Origin: Gamarada debralockiae
Lineage: Eukaryota; Ascomycota; Leotiomycetes; Helotiales; Hyphodiscaceae
Direction: 5' to 3'
Assembly: GCA_002803225.1 (NCBI GenBank)
Contig: NXFV01001669.1
Span: forward strand, 1 to 36,392
Length of the DNA: 36,392 nt
Numbering within the stretch: the first letter of the stretch is position 1; each line of letters starts with the position of its first letter. Both the position numbers and the translations under genes were made by a program. The notes beneath the pieces were generated by a model. The model did not search any database and was not told the origin of the DNA. It saw only the letters and a list, made by a program, of their open reading frames with translations. This document shows positions 21,529-31,952 of the stretch, piece by piece.

Positions 21529-22204
21529 ATACTTAGGCAACTACCTTAGGGTCGACATCGAATCCATTTTATAGTGGCAATATTCGCTATTTGTAGTTAG
21601 TCAGGTAGTAGCTGTCCTGAATCAAGAACTAATTTCAACGCTACGTCGGATCTGGCGACTTGTCTAGAACGGTTTTCTGCTTACAAAACAGTGGAAGGCC
21701 ACAGGACAAAGGAGTTCGGGAAAAAAAAAGGAAAGAATGGGGAAGATAGAAAGGATCCTCAAAAGACATAGGTGAGTTCTTGGCCATTGACAACTTATTA
21801 TCAATCGCTCAAGTGATTTGAATGATTGACCGCGTCTCTACCACTTGGCAATGCATCACATTCTTGATCGTTCAACTTTGAACGATTATGATAGTCTCCA
21901 TTGTATATGCACTCGCGTTCGTAAACATTCATTCCATTTCATTAAACATCAAACCTCAAGGCAGACTCGTATCCGACTTCCCATCACTATGCCATATCTC
22001 CACATCTCCACATCTACCGTCCTATGAATCGCCTTGTCACCAGTGATGATGTTCTCCTGACTCTCACTCGAAGGTTTATAATGCTCTCACTCGCTCACAA
22101 TCTTGTTGTGAACAGCACACCACTGCCTTCCCGTCCCAAATATCTCATCATTAGTCGATTTCACAGACGAAAGTTTGTGTTGAAGTTACCGGATCGCGGA
22201 TTGT
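21529..22204. other. Intergenic
   Basis: A/G-rich run near 21721 and short repeats only; no gene seen. Confidence 0.35.
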
Positions 22205-22920
22205 TCACTGTGTTCCGGTACCATCGGTTTCGGCTGAACTGCCGCGGAAGAGACGGATGATTATGGTCATGTATTGCTTTAGCATTGGGAGACATGTGCA
22301 GATTAGGCCGGTGTTGGCTTTGATGACGGACCGGTTGGTGGCTGGGACGGGGCCATCTGTTCATTTCTGTAAGTATTGGAGGGAAGAGGCAGGTGAAATT
22401 CAAGGAGTCAGTTCCGGTACATACATGTGAAGCTCTGAACGTCGCATTCCATAAAGTCAACTTACAATCCACCCATGGCAAAGCATCCCATCATCCCATC
22501 ATCCCATCATCCCATCATCCCATCATCCCATCATCCCATCATCCCATCATCCCCAACTTGCTCCTCTTCGACAACAATAGATGATACAACAGTGGCATCA
22601 GCAGACACAAGATATAGAAATCCATTATGATGTTGATCGTAGCGTATGAGATCCTGAAGGGCGCTGAAAGGATACAATGACCACCTTCAATCGTCCGATT
22701 CCAATAGTAAGCTACTGGGGTACATTGAAGGATGGTTGCGAAGATGTAGGCGATACCAGAGAATCCCACGAAGACCAAACCAGCGTAGCAGAGAATCAGA
22801 AATCCATAGTTGGGAAAGGTTCGAAGGTAGAAGATCAAAAGAGCCACCTTGTTCAGTGTGATGACTACTTTGTACTATACAATATTTGCGGGACCTTCAT
22901 GGGATATTTTGAACTGCATG
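22205..22920 (-). pseudogene. Rhodopsin-domain (PTH11-like) integral membrane protein, 5'-truncated and broken
   Basis: The minus strand encodes the C-terminal half of a fungal rhodopsin-domain seven-helix protein: LNKVALLIFYLRTFP, CTPVAYYWNRTIEGGHCI and INIIMDFYILCLLMPLLYH are the family's typical blocks. The frame then runs into an 8-bp microsatellite (22484-22553) that puts a TGA in every frame. On its far side the family's last block is still visible near 22340-22250 (KANTGLICTCLPMLK), after a likely acceptor AACAG. There is also an in-frame TAG 5' of the first block, near 22883. The first three helices are absent. Together: a dead copy missing its 5' half. Live members are cell-surface receptors or sensors in fungi. 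Confidence 0.7.
22484..22553. repeat. (CATCCCAT)n microsatellite, about 8.75 units
   Basis: 70 bp of near-perfect 8-bp repeat. It lies inside what was coding sequence of the rhodopsin-domain gene; because 8 and 3 share no factor, it inserts stop codons in every minus-strand frame. Confidence 0.95.
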
Positions 22921-23929
22921 CAGGCACAAAATGTGACCGCAGTTCTGGCGGCCTTTTCAAAAGTGCTATTTGATCCCACAAATGCGCTTTATCAACCGCA
23001 ATTCCAGCCTGTCGAAGACAACGTTACGGTCTTCGACGATACACTGCTTTGGATTTCTACAGACACTAGTCACCGCTCTCTGTACCGCATAAGTATCGCG
23101 TCTGAAAGAAAGGAACATGCTGACAGTACTAGCTGGTCGGGATGGCGAGATAAAACCCCTGGAATTTTTCCTGCATGCCTGCCTACGAGCAATTTCTGGA
23201 AGCCATGATCCCAAAAATTCCGTCGCCGCCGAAAAATTCGCGAAGCTGGTAAGTCGCCGCCCTAATATTGTTTTCTCGCTCAACAACTCACTGAAGAACT
23301 GCCTTCAGCCCTTCTAATGGGCAACAATAATTTCAAATCCGGCTTCTATTAGACTGTTGCATTCGCGAGAGGCAAGAGTTTCAACGCCACGGACAAGCAT
23401 TGTTCAATCTCGAGGGTTTCACTTGTGCAACAGAAATCGAGGCAGCAGCACAAGTAGCCCAAGAAGTCTCTGTCCAGAGGTACCGGTACCTCGGCGATTT
23501 TGCAAACTCAAAACTATTTACGGGGAGTGGTTCTTATAACGGCACTGAGCTTGATATGGTCTTTGGCCACTGCACAAGATGTGTCAGGATTGCCTAACGA
23601 CGACGTGGAGAACAAGACAATCTCATATTTTCAGAAAGCTTGAGCGACATTTGCTCGTAGTCCTACGAACGGACTTTCAAAGACAATGGGCTGGCCACTT
23701 CATAAAACCACAACTGGTACGCAATCACTGAGCCTGGATGTGAGACAAATTTTTGCTGACACCGTATATCGTAGCTGCGACGCTGGTCCGATTAGGTTTT
23801 AATAACGAGACAACCGCTAGCTCCGTTGCGCCATGTATATCCGACTCACAATATCCAGCGCTCAATAGTACTGTTGACTTGGGCAAAGGGGGCAATGTAG
23901 ATTCTCTACATGCAAATCATGGAGTTTGC

Positions 23930-23930
<1 letters not shown>
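22893..23930 (+). pseudogene. Type B carboxylesterase, 5'-truncated and frameshifted
   Basis: C-terminal parts of a fungal type B carboxylesterase are recognisable in order but in different frames: CMQAQNVTAVLAAFSK and FQPVEDNVTVFDD (22915-23040), KFAKL, then after a likely intron LLMGNNNFKSGFY with a TAG (near 23312-23352), TVAFARGKSFNATDKH, FNLEGFTCATEIEAAA, RYRYLGDFANSKLF, VSGLPNDDVENKT, QKA followed by TGA where Trp is expected, and TLVRLGFNNETTAS. About 180 bp near 23041-23220 do not fit the family and look inserted. The catalytic Ser region and everything upstream are missing. Live relatives are secreted ester hydrolases. Confidence 0.75.

Positions 23931-23968
<38 letters not shown>
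23929..23968. repeat. (CAA)n microsatellite, about 13 units
   Basis: 40 bp of uninterrupted CAA repeat just after the last recognisable carboxylesterase codons. Confidence 0.95.
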
Positions 23969-23969
<1 letters not shown>

Positions 23970-24533
23970 CTCCGTAGTCTGTGTTTGAAGAAAGTTGAAA
24001 TTAATTAACAAATTCAGATCTAACAATAGTGAACTTAACCTGGCCAACTCCAATCTGCATACTGCCTGAAGAGTCTCATTACGGGGTTCTATGACAAGAG
24101 CGTACTTTGGTCAGCCCGTTGTCAAATGAATACATAACTGAGCTAAATGTCTCCGCTACACTTATGAAATTGCAATAAAATCTTATATTGGCGTCCTTCA
24201 GCTAAGTTTCGAAACTCCAAACTTTGAATCGAAGAGAACGATTGAAATACCGCCACCAGGGGGGAATCATCCTGGCCACCCAAACCAAGATTTAGAAGGG
24301 AAGGCACAGCCAAGGAAGCTCTTGCTCTGACTTTAGAACCTTGAGAACCGGTATGCAGCTTCAATACTTGAGCATTGTTGTCTTTGAATTGAAAACTCAG
24401 AGGAATGTCGTAGGTGAGGACCGGAAATAACCCATCCTGCCCCTCACGTGGTGATTACGATAAGAGCTCCCTCAAACCGGAGGCCGATGACAACATCAAC
24501 CTCCTCATTCTCAAAGCATTCCACTTGAAATCA
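23970..24533. promoter_or_regulatory. Promoter side of the glyoxalase II gene
   Basis: No gene seen; upstream region of the next gene. Confidence 0.35.
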
Positions 24534-25992
24534 ATGAGCCTCTCAACCCTTACAAGACCAATTGTCTCAAATCCTCTACGAACTCTTACTAGAAGCGTAT
24601 GGATCTTCCCGTATCCTTGATGGATACCACCGAAAGGAGCTGACTCTCGGCAGCGTGCATTATTAACCCCGTTTGCCCGCGCCATGCATATCCAGTCGAT
24701 TCCTATGTGTGCGTCCTCCAGAACGCTCTTTGGTTTCTTTTATTCGTCTTAATTCCTTGAGCTCTGCTAATAATATACTCAGGGACGGGGAGTAGTGACA
24801 ACTACGCCTACCTCGTTGTCGATGACAAATCGAAGGACGCCGTGATTATCGACCCCGCAAACCCAGACGAGTGCGTATAAAGTCAAATCAGATATGGGAG
24901 GTGGCAAAACTGATTTTAGAGTATAGAGTGGCTCCAGTTTTGAAGGAGCAGATCAATGCTGGCAAAATCAACTTGACAGCGATTGTCAACACCCACCAGT
25001 AGGTTATGTTCAATTGTCCATACAAGGACTCGCTGACAGCATTTAGTCACTGGGATCACGCTGGAGGAAATAAGAAGCTGGTAAGTAGAGGACGTATTCT
25101 TGGTCGTTGGTGGATAAATGCTAATTACTTACTCGACAGCTTGCGCACTCTGAGTTCAAAGGAAAGCCCATAATTGGCGGCAAAGATTGTGAGGGTGTTA
25201 CGCAGACTCCAAAGAATGGCGAGGTTTTTAAGATCGGGGACATCGCTGTCAAAGCTTTATATACGCCATGCCACACACAGGATAGCATATGCTGGTTGAT
25301 GGAAGACAGCACTGGAAAGGCTATTTTCACTGGCGATACGCTTTTCCACGGAGGTATGTTACTCTTGGAGCTCTTCGCTTCTCTCTGGATACAATCACTA
25401 AAATTTGGTGTGTAAGGATGTGGTAGATTTTTTGAAGGCACACCGGAGGAGATGCATATAGCTTTGAACAAGACGCTTGCTGCTGTGCCCAATGACACAA
25501 AAGTCTACGTACGAGCCCCGTGCCAAGCATCAGAGCAGCTGAACTGACCGGAGTAGCCTGGTCACGAATACACGAAAGCCAATGTTAAGTTTGCCATGTC
25601 CGTCTTACAAAGCGAGCCGGTGAAGAAGTTGCAAGCATTTGCAGAGAACAACAAGGAGACACAAGGCAAATTTACGATTGGGGATGAGAAGGTAAATAGC
25701 TCCGCATAGGCTGGAAGACAGATCTACGGGCTAATTGATTCGCAGCAACACAATGTTTTCATGAGAGTGGATGTAAGTCAACGTCTTGGCGATACCGGTT
25801 TGAGTCGTGGCTGACCTTGGATAGGACCCTGTCATACAAAAAGCGACCGGCAAGACTGATCCAGTGGAAGTCATGGCGAGACTCCGTGAGATGAAGAACA
25901 GCTTCAAGTGAGTAAGTAACATTAAGCAATGAAAATCTGCTTCCAGAATACTGACTATCTTCTCCAGACCACCACCCGAGGCTAAAATGTGA
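24534..25992 (+). CDS. Glyoxalase II (hydroxyacylglutathione hydrolase), probably dual-targeted
   Basis: Eleven small exons, all joined by GT-AG introns in consistent phase: 24534-24596, 24654-24708, 24783-24870, 24927-24998, 25047-25080, 25140-25353, 25417-25508, 25557-25691, 25746-25772, 25825-25907 and 25968-25992 (about 295 residues). From the internal ATG at 24684 the protein is about 264 residues, the usual cytosolic length. The metallo-beta-lactamase metal motif THHHWDHAGG is formed across a splice junction; further ligands are seen in [25 protein letters not shown] and PGHEYT. It hydrolyses S-lactoylglutathione to D-lactate and glutathione, the second step of methylglyoxal detoxification. 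The 31 residues before MHIQSIPMW ([15 protein letters not shown]...LLTPFARA) are basic, hydroxylated and free of acidic residues, like a mitochondrial presequence. Confidence 0.93.
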
Positions 25993-26246
25993 AGGATGAA
26001 GGCATGGAAATATGTTTACAAACGAATTAAAACGCAATAAGCAAAAATCTGAACGGTCTCGAAATAGTCTTGAAGATCATCGAGATATTGTGAAAGCAGC
26101 GTCATTATGACATCATCCCTTTTGGCCATTCAATGATTTCAAAATCTCCTTTTACCCTTTATTATTTCCTCCGTCTGTCTGTGCATCGGATTCAGGTTGG
26201 ATCCAAAAGCAGAAGAACATACCCCACAATCATATACAACACCAAA

Positions 26247-27110
26247 ATGACTTCAGAAACCACTCATGGAACGGTTGGTCCACCCGTAACGACCAAGGAC
26301 ACCATACTCGAGGCTGGCGCTGCAGCAACACAGTCCTTCGGACCTATCAAAGCAATCTGCGCTCATCTCAATGCCTTCCATGTCTATGCTTCCGATCCTT
26401 CTCGGTCTGTGGAAGCCAATCACTATTGCACTCACTTGAGTGCTGATGTCTGTACACTCTCTCTTGACTTTACCTTGGAGACAGGAGGCTGATGAATGAC
26501 CGCAGGTGAGACAATGTCTAATTTATGACGCTCCTAACAACCCTTCTCGATTGATAGGCGTCGAGTATATGATCACGCCGAGGCTGTACGAGACGCTGGA
26601 TATGGAAGAGAGGTTGCTCTGGCATTCTCATGATTATGAGGCACGCGCTCCCCCCATCTCCTTCTCCCCTCGAGCCAACTTCAAACAAAGACATGAGCCT
26701 CCTCTGACAACAGCCAGGTCCGCAGCGGAATGCTAATCCTGCCCACCCCCAACGTCCCCAACTCAGTCTGGGAAAGCGCTGAAACGGAAGAAATGAAAGA
26801 GATCGTTGGTTTGTATGGGAAGACGTATCATTTTTGGCAGGTGGATAGGGGCGATATGCTGCCGCTTGGGAAACCGGAGCTGATGATGAGCTTTACGACG
26901 GATGAGCAGGTAAGTTTGTGCTACTTACGTGATGGTGAGAGATTGTGGGGTCATGGACTGATGGGGGTGTAGGTGCCGTGGGATAAGGTTAAGGATAGGG
27001 ACGAAAGGTATGGAATTAGTACGGAGAAAAAGAAGGAGGCCAGGAAGGGGATTACGCCGGCGGAGATTCATGAAGATGCTGATTCTTGCTGGAAAGGGAG
27101 GGAGAGATGA
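26247..27110 (+). CDS. OBAP / DUF1264-family protein
   Basis: Four exons, 26247-26447, 26506-26640, 26718-26909 and 26973-27110, give about 221 residues, the usual family length. Family blocks: [91 protein letters not shown] and [16 protein letters not shown]. In plants, oil-body-associated proteins of this family associate with lipid droplets; in fungi the role is unknown. The second intron (26641-26717) appears to begin with GC rather than GT (GAG|GCACGC) and ends with GACAACAGCCAG. The first intron has a weak donor, GTCTGT. There is no signal peptide or membrane segment. The gene follows glyoxalase II on the same strand. Confidence 0.87.
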
Positions 27111-27770
27111 GCCAACTATAAGGAACTGAGAGTGGGCAAAGTAGCGGCAGGATTAAAACAGTAACAAGCATTGCAATGAAAAATTGGACAAGTTGTCAAA
27201 TTTGATATTGTCCGTTCAATTGAATGAGGAAAATGCTGATGAGCAAAGCTCGACCGGTTCTCTAAAATGTCTCCAAGAAGAACCAAACACTGCAGAACGG
27301 CGCAGCTAGAATTCTCCCTGGAAGGTCTCGATTCGTTTGAAGATTGAATCTCGACCGATTTCAATCTTGCTTCTCTGTCCACACCATGCTGGCTCTGAGG
27401 GGAGCGAATAGCAGGCTCTAGCTATAATCCGAAGCGTTGTTTCCCCAAAATGCCAACTCCCTTCTTCCGCATTTCATTTTCTCCAAAACGAAATGAGATA
27501 TACAAACCATAAGAAACGCTGCGCCTGCCTATCAATTCAACTTCCAAGTTGCGAGGCGCAGGGTTCAAGATTCCATCAACGGAGTGAAATTTGTGAAGGT
27601 TGAAGAAAAGAAATTTTGACGGGAATTCGATTTGCAGGTTAGCGCGAGTGAATCACGGACTCTGTTTCGTAGGCCTCACATACGAGGCATCCACGCATCC
27701 AGCGTCATCGAATAGCGACTTCCCAAAAGTATGGCGACTCTGCAGAGCAATCCCATCTTCCGCATTTGAG
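27111..27770. other. Intergenic
   Basis: 3' flank of the OBAP gene and promoter of the centrin-like gene; no gene seen. Confidence 0.35.
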
Positions 27771-28512
27771 ATGGTAAGTCTACTCTGACAGTTCCTCTCA
27801 AAAATGGACAGCTAATATGTCTCAAGCCAGCCAAGCGTCGCGCCCCAGCGGCCGAAGCCTCAGCGCCCAAAACCCGACAATCCAAGCTGGCGAAAGAGCA
27901 CAACATAACGGGTGCCGAAGAGAACGAAATAAAGGAAGCCTTCTCGCTGTTTTCGATTGAGAAGAAGGACGAGAAGGAAGGTGTTATTCCTATCGGTGAT
28001 GTGCGGAGAGCTATGACGTATATCTTTCCTTCTCAAGCCTTGAGATTGACCCACTTGCCCCTCATTGCTGTCTTCCAGACTCCCAATACCACACCCAAAA
28101 TTTAAGATATATATGTACTGATGGTGTTTTATTGTGAAGAGCCCTAGGCATAACGCCCACCGCCCCCGAACTCGCCGAATTCACATCTATCCTGGACCCA
28201 GACGAAGAAGGCTTCGCCATCTACTCGTCCTTCGTCGCAATCTGCGCTCTCAAGCTGCATTCACAATCCCGAAATTCAGACTCACATAACGAGGAGGTTA
28301 GCGAGGCTTGGAGATTATTTACGCAGGGAGGAAGAGAGGAGAAGATTACTCTGGCGACGCTGAAGAGGGTTGCACGGGCATTGAAGGAGGATGTCGATGA
28401 GGATGTGTTGCGGGATATGATCCTAGAGGCGAATGGCGGTGCGGGGGTAGGCAGGGGAGTGGAGAGAGATGAGTTTGAAGGCGTGTTGAGGAGGGCGGGG
28501 GTTTGGCGGTAG
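27771..28512 (+). CDS. Centrin/Cdc31-like EF-hand protein with degenerate calcium loops
   Basis: Three exons, 27771-27773 (only the ATG), 27827-28017 and 28140-28512, in consistent phase, give about 188 residues. The start is inferred: exon 2 has no suitable Met, and ATG followed directly by GTAAGT, with a GCTAATA branch and CAAG acceptor, joins in frame to PAKRRAPAAE. After a basic N-terminus the order resembles centrin: EENEIKEAFSLF, GVIPIGDVRRAMTALGITP, ILDPDEEGFAIYSSFV, EAWRLFTQGGREEKITLATL, KRVARALKEDVDEDVLRDMI and DEFEGVLRRAGVW. None of the four loops has a full set of calcium ligands (the second, DPDEEGFAIYSS, is closest), so calcium binding is probably weak or lost. Centrins act at the spindle pole body and in nuclear mRNA export or DNA repair complexes; the role here is inferred. 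Confidence 0.75.
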
Positions 28513-28932
28513 CCATGGCGAGGGTATTTGGGTAATGATGAGGGCTTGGGAAGAGGGATTGATGAGGTCCAGGGTATAATGAGGATAACCAGCTCTGGCA
28601 TTGAGAAAGCCTGGCTGGACTGTCTGAGTATTGAAAGGCGTTTAGGTGGAAAGGCACTTGCTTTAGGAGTTTGAGGGGATGGGAATGCAGTTACGCATGA
28701 CGGCGTTCTAGCTATGATTGATGAACGTATCTGAAAGGGGTAGATACGAGTCACAAAAGTCGAGGATCGACAATGATGAGCACGATGAACATAATTGCTT
28801 CATTCTTCGTACTATAAACGCCGACACATGCAGAAATCCATCACAAACACCTGCTCCCTCTCATAAATGCATTATATGTCATCATATGTGCTTCATATAT
28901 GTTTTCTGAAATCGATTACCAACTCCCGGGTA
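28513..28932. other. Tail-to-tail intergenic region
   Basis: Between the 3' ends of the centrin-like gene and the eIF4E gene; nothing recognised. Confidence 0.35.
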
Positions 28933-29768
28933 TTATGTCTTTGGGACCTCAATCGTAGGTGCGGGGCCAGTCGTTGCAGGAGCAGGAGCTTTGAATCCAG
29001 CATGGTCTGAGTGCTTCTTGTAAAAATAGTTGTCAGGCTTTGGCTTCAACTCCGTTGGAAGCTCCTCCAAAACCGTGGCCAAGATTGCATCAATCGACTT
29101 TTGCTTCGAGGCATCTCGATGCCACACCGAAATCAAATGGGAGTTGAATCGAACTGAGAGACCCACCCCACAGAGTTGATCACCTTTGAAAGTGAGCCTT
29201 CATCTAAAGAACATCTACTGATGGGATTTCTTACCAGTGTCAAGACAACCTTGCAGCTTCTCTCCAATAGCCATCAACTGAACTCTCGTCCAAAAGTCAG
29301 GTCCATTGACCTTAGGCACTCGGAACGTCCAGCTTCCACCATTTATATTCCTTCGATCCTCCCAAATTGGCTGAAAGCCTTCCTTGAACAAGTATATCGA
29401 CTCTCGCATCTTGATCTGATCAACTGGGGTATTGTTGTTGTACCGCCAGAAGTCTTGAACAGATTCGATCTGCGAACCAAGCTGCTCCAACGTAGCATTA
29501 TACGTTCCATCTGTCGACTTTGGTTGTTCCTTCTGCTGTCTTCATAGGAGTCAGTTCAGGTACGCAGCTGCCTCAGCCTTCCCAAGTTCAACTCGGCTTG
29601 TGCTTACCTGTCAAAATAGACATTCCAATAATGCTGAGTTGGTAACGGCCGCATTGCCTTCAACATGTTCTTCTTCGCATCATCACGTTGCTCGGCAGGA
29701 GATCCAGTGTCACTGGCACCAGAGGCCGTTGACAGACCTTTGGTTAAGAGGGAAGGACGCATCGCCAT
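28933..29768 (-). CDS. eIF4E-family cap-binding protein (class II-like)
   Basis: Three exons on the minus strand, 29768-29608, 29539-29235 and 29183-28933, with introns of 68 and 51 nt, give about 238 residues. The ATG at 29768 is the first Met in frame. The eIF4E fold is plain: HYWNVYFDRQQ, SVQDFWRYNNNTPV, SIYLFKEGFQPIWEDRRN, GGSWTFRVPK, GVGLSVRFNSHLISVWHRDA and YKKHSDHAGF. The cap-sandwiching Trp of IWED is present; the partner position normally Trp56 appears to be Tyr (GTYNATLEQ), as in class II (4EHP-type) proteins. It binds the mRNA 5' cap and promotes or represses translation initiation; class II members often act on subsets of mRNAs. The Pro/Ala-rich C-terminal tail is not part of the fold. 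The 3' splice site of intron 1 (CCTATGAAG|ACAGCAG) was chosen for reading phase. Confidence 0.9.
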
Positions 29769-30479
29769 CGTTTCGGCGTAATTGACAGCCTTGCGCTTTA
29801 ATGGCAGTGAGGGGAGGACTCGAGTCACCGAGTACAATCAACAACACGAACGCAAAGGATAAACTTCCTCGAGGCTGCAAGGACAAGAAATACAACAAAG
29901 GACGGCAGTTGAGACGTTGGACGTTGAAGCAGCCAATGCAGCTGGGATCCGTTGAGCAGTCTGTCGGATCCAAGCTGAAACACCAAGGAGGCAACTGCAG
30001 CCTCGCCTGCGACACTAGCGGCAGCAATTCCTTAGCTCCCGCACGCTAAGCGTTTTTCGATACTAGCGCAATATCACTCGCTTAATTGAAATATCTCGAG
30101 GAGCACATCTCTATACACTTCACCATCGCAATTCACTTCGCAGCAAAGCCAACAACGCTCTTCAAACGATTTCCTATCTGGGTCCCCAACCTCTTCAATT
30201 TCTTAACCGTTGAGAAAGCGGATCTAGCCTCCTAGCTACCCCAGTTATTATATAATTTTCGCACACAAAGTAAGGTCAAAATGTCTCTTCTCATTTTCAA
30301 ATCCTTCCTCTTCTTCCTCCTTCGTACAAATCAATTCGCAAACTCGAAAAGCTCTTGCTCCAGCAAGCTCGCCTTTCCAATATCGAAACTGCGCTCTCTT
30401 ACTGCGAGAGCATCATATACCTCTTTTACAATCATTCAATTCTTTCAAAATCAACCGTCGCGTTCTGAAACATATCAAA
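29769..30479. promoter_or_regulatory. Divergent intergenic region (eIF4E / unknown gene)
   Basis: No gene supported; open frames here have no family resemblance. Holds the eIF4E promoter and the leader of the gene at 30480. Confidence 0.35.
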
Positions 30480-31079
30480 ATGGCGAACTTTGTCACGTTA
30501 ACAACCCCCGCTTGGCCAGCAGCCTTGGGGACCCGTCCAAATCCTTGTTCCCGCCGTTGCTCCTATCAGCCTGTTTGGTGCCAACATCGGTTTCGATGAG
30601 ATTGGATATCCTCCGCGCCTTTCCGAGCCCTCATCCTCCAAAAGCATCCAGACATCATCTTCCCTGACCTCGATCTGCAAGACGGTTTGTATGCCCAGTT
30701 ATCATTCTCCCCCTTCTATCATGGTTCGGGAATCGTGAGTCGCAGTTCATCTCCCGACTATGTGTCGCGTCTTCTTACTCTTTCTTTCTCGAATCAAAGC
30801 TGACTCTGAGATCTTGAACAGTCTTCCTTTGCCCTGACCCGGACCTAATTCACATTTAAGAGTTGTGGGACAAGTACAACGACGTCCTCGACGACCCCCG
30901 TATCTACGACGACCTTCCGACATCAAATCTCGCTGCCTTCATTGTGCGTGAGCTTGCTGAGTGGATCGCCGGTAAGTCCATTGTTCCCACCTTCACCTCC
31001 CCCAGAGATTCTTACTAACTTGGACAGTGCAGAGTTCGACGCGTCGCAAGGCCTTACCATCGTTGTCATCGCCAACTGA
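30480..31079 (+). pseudogene. 5' part of an unknown gene, frameshifted and ending at an in-frame TGA
   Basis: Coding-looking pieces in order: MANFVTLTTPAWPAA (from 30480), then in a shifted frame ILVPAVAPISLFGANIGFDE, then shifted again FRALILQKHPDIIFPDLDLQ (30621-30684). After an intron comes 30861-30971 (ELWDKYNDVLDDPRIYDDLP), then after a 61-nt intron 31033-31079, ending in TIVVIAN and TGA. The last three exons join in perfect phase and are in frame with the ATG at 31086, so they look like the N-terminal part of the downstream gene. The two frame changes in the first exon and the TGA suggest decay. No family recognised. Confidence 0.4.
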
Positions 31080-31085
31080 ACCGTC

Positions 31086-31952
31086 ATGAAGACCGATAAG
31101 TCAAAGTCCAAGAAGCGCGCTCGTCGAGACGCTTTCGAGGATGCTGCTGCCATTGAGGAGGAGTCGCGTACCGACAAGGTCGCCAAGAAAGGGTCGCATG
31201 CTACCACGGTGGCTAAGAAGAACCCGAGAATGAAGGAGCACTATGATAGCACATTCCCCGCCCACGTCGTCGTCGATCAAGACGCACCCGCCTACCTGAT
31301 GGCTCAGAACTACATCAAGACTTATGGTACGTGTCTCGCATCGATGTCATCCAAATCCTGCTAACAATTCCCTCTAGCCAAGAGCAACGAGAAGTACGCT
31401 GCGCGTGTCCGAGAGATCATCGCAAAGCAAGGCTTGGAACCTATCACCCAACACTGCGCCAAATTCTTTGCCTGCGACCTGAAGCAACCTATCCATTCTG
31501 CCAAAGTTGAGTCTGCTGAGGTCACTGAGCATGCTACTGAGGTCGCTGGGTCTGATGTTACTTCCGTCACTGATACCGAAGAGGAGAGCGACGAGTATGA
31601 CTCCATCGCGAAGCACATTTTCGAGTTTGGAGTCGCCGACGATAACAGCTCTGAGTCGGAGATTATCAATTTTCGCCCGCTGGACCAAAAACCCTCATTT
31701 CGTTTCAACAAATCAGAGTCATCCCTGGGTAGCCGATTGGGTTCCTTCCTGGGTGAGATGAAGGAGGCTAATGAGAAGCTCGCATCGGACATTCGTTCAG
31801 GCAATTTGAATGATTATAATTTGGAGATCGAGGATGAGGATGCCGAGGAGTACATTGAAATGAACCTTGGTTTGGGTGTGTTGGAAGAGCAGGCAGATAC
31901 CAGTGAGGAGGAGACTGAGATTGAGAAGTCCGTTGTCATTGAAGAAATCTGA
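31086..31952 (+). CDS. Hypothetical acidic protein, possibly the C-terminal part of a broken gene
   Basis: Two exons, 31086-31326 and 31378-31952, with a 51-nt GT-AG intron (branch GCTAAC), give about 271 residues if translation starts at the ATG at 31086. The N-terminus is Lys/Arg-rich (KSKSKKRARRD, nuclear-localisation-like), followed by a globular-looking stretch (AQNYIKTYAKSNEKYAARVR) and then a long Ser/Glu/Asp-rich acidic tail. No domain recognised. It is in frame with the upstream pieces at 30621-31079, separated only by the TGA at 31077-31079; it may therefore be a remnant, a new shorter gene, or the result of a readable stop. Basic-plus-acidic composition suggests a nuclear protein, but this is only inference. 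Confidence 0.55.

Noticed and set aside
22849..23208. 119-residue frame as a stand-alone gene
   Set aside because: Its middle matches a carboxylesterase C-terminal region that continues in other frames downstream, so it is part of a pseudogene.
23862..24053. Poly-Cys protein on the minus strand
   Set aside because: The Cys run is only the reverse translation of the CAA microsatellite.
30281..30667. 128-residue plus-strand frame
   Set aside because: Leader-like sequence; the coding-looking pieces of this region are in other frames from 30480 on.
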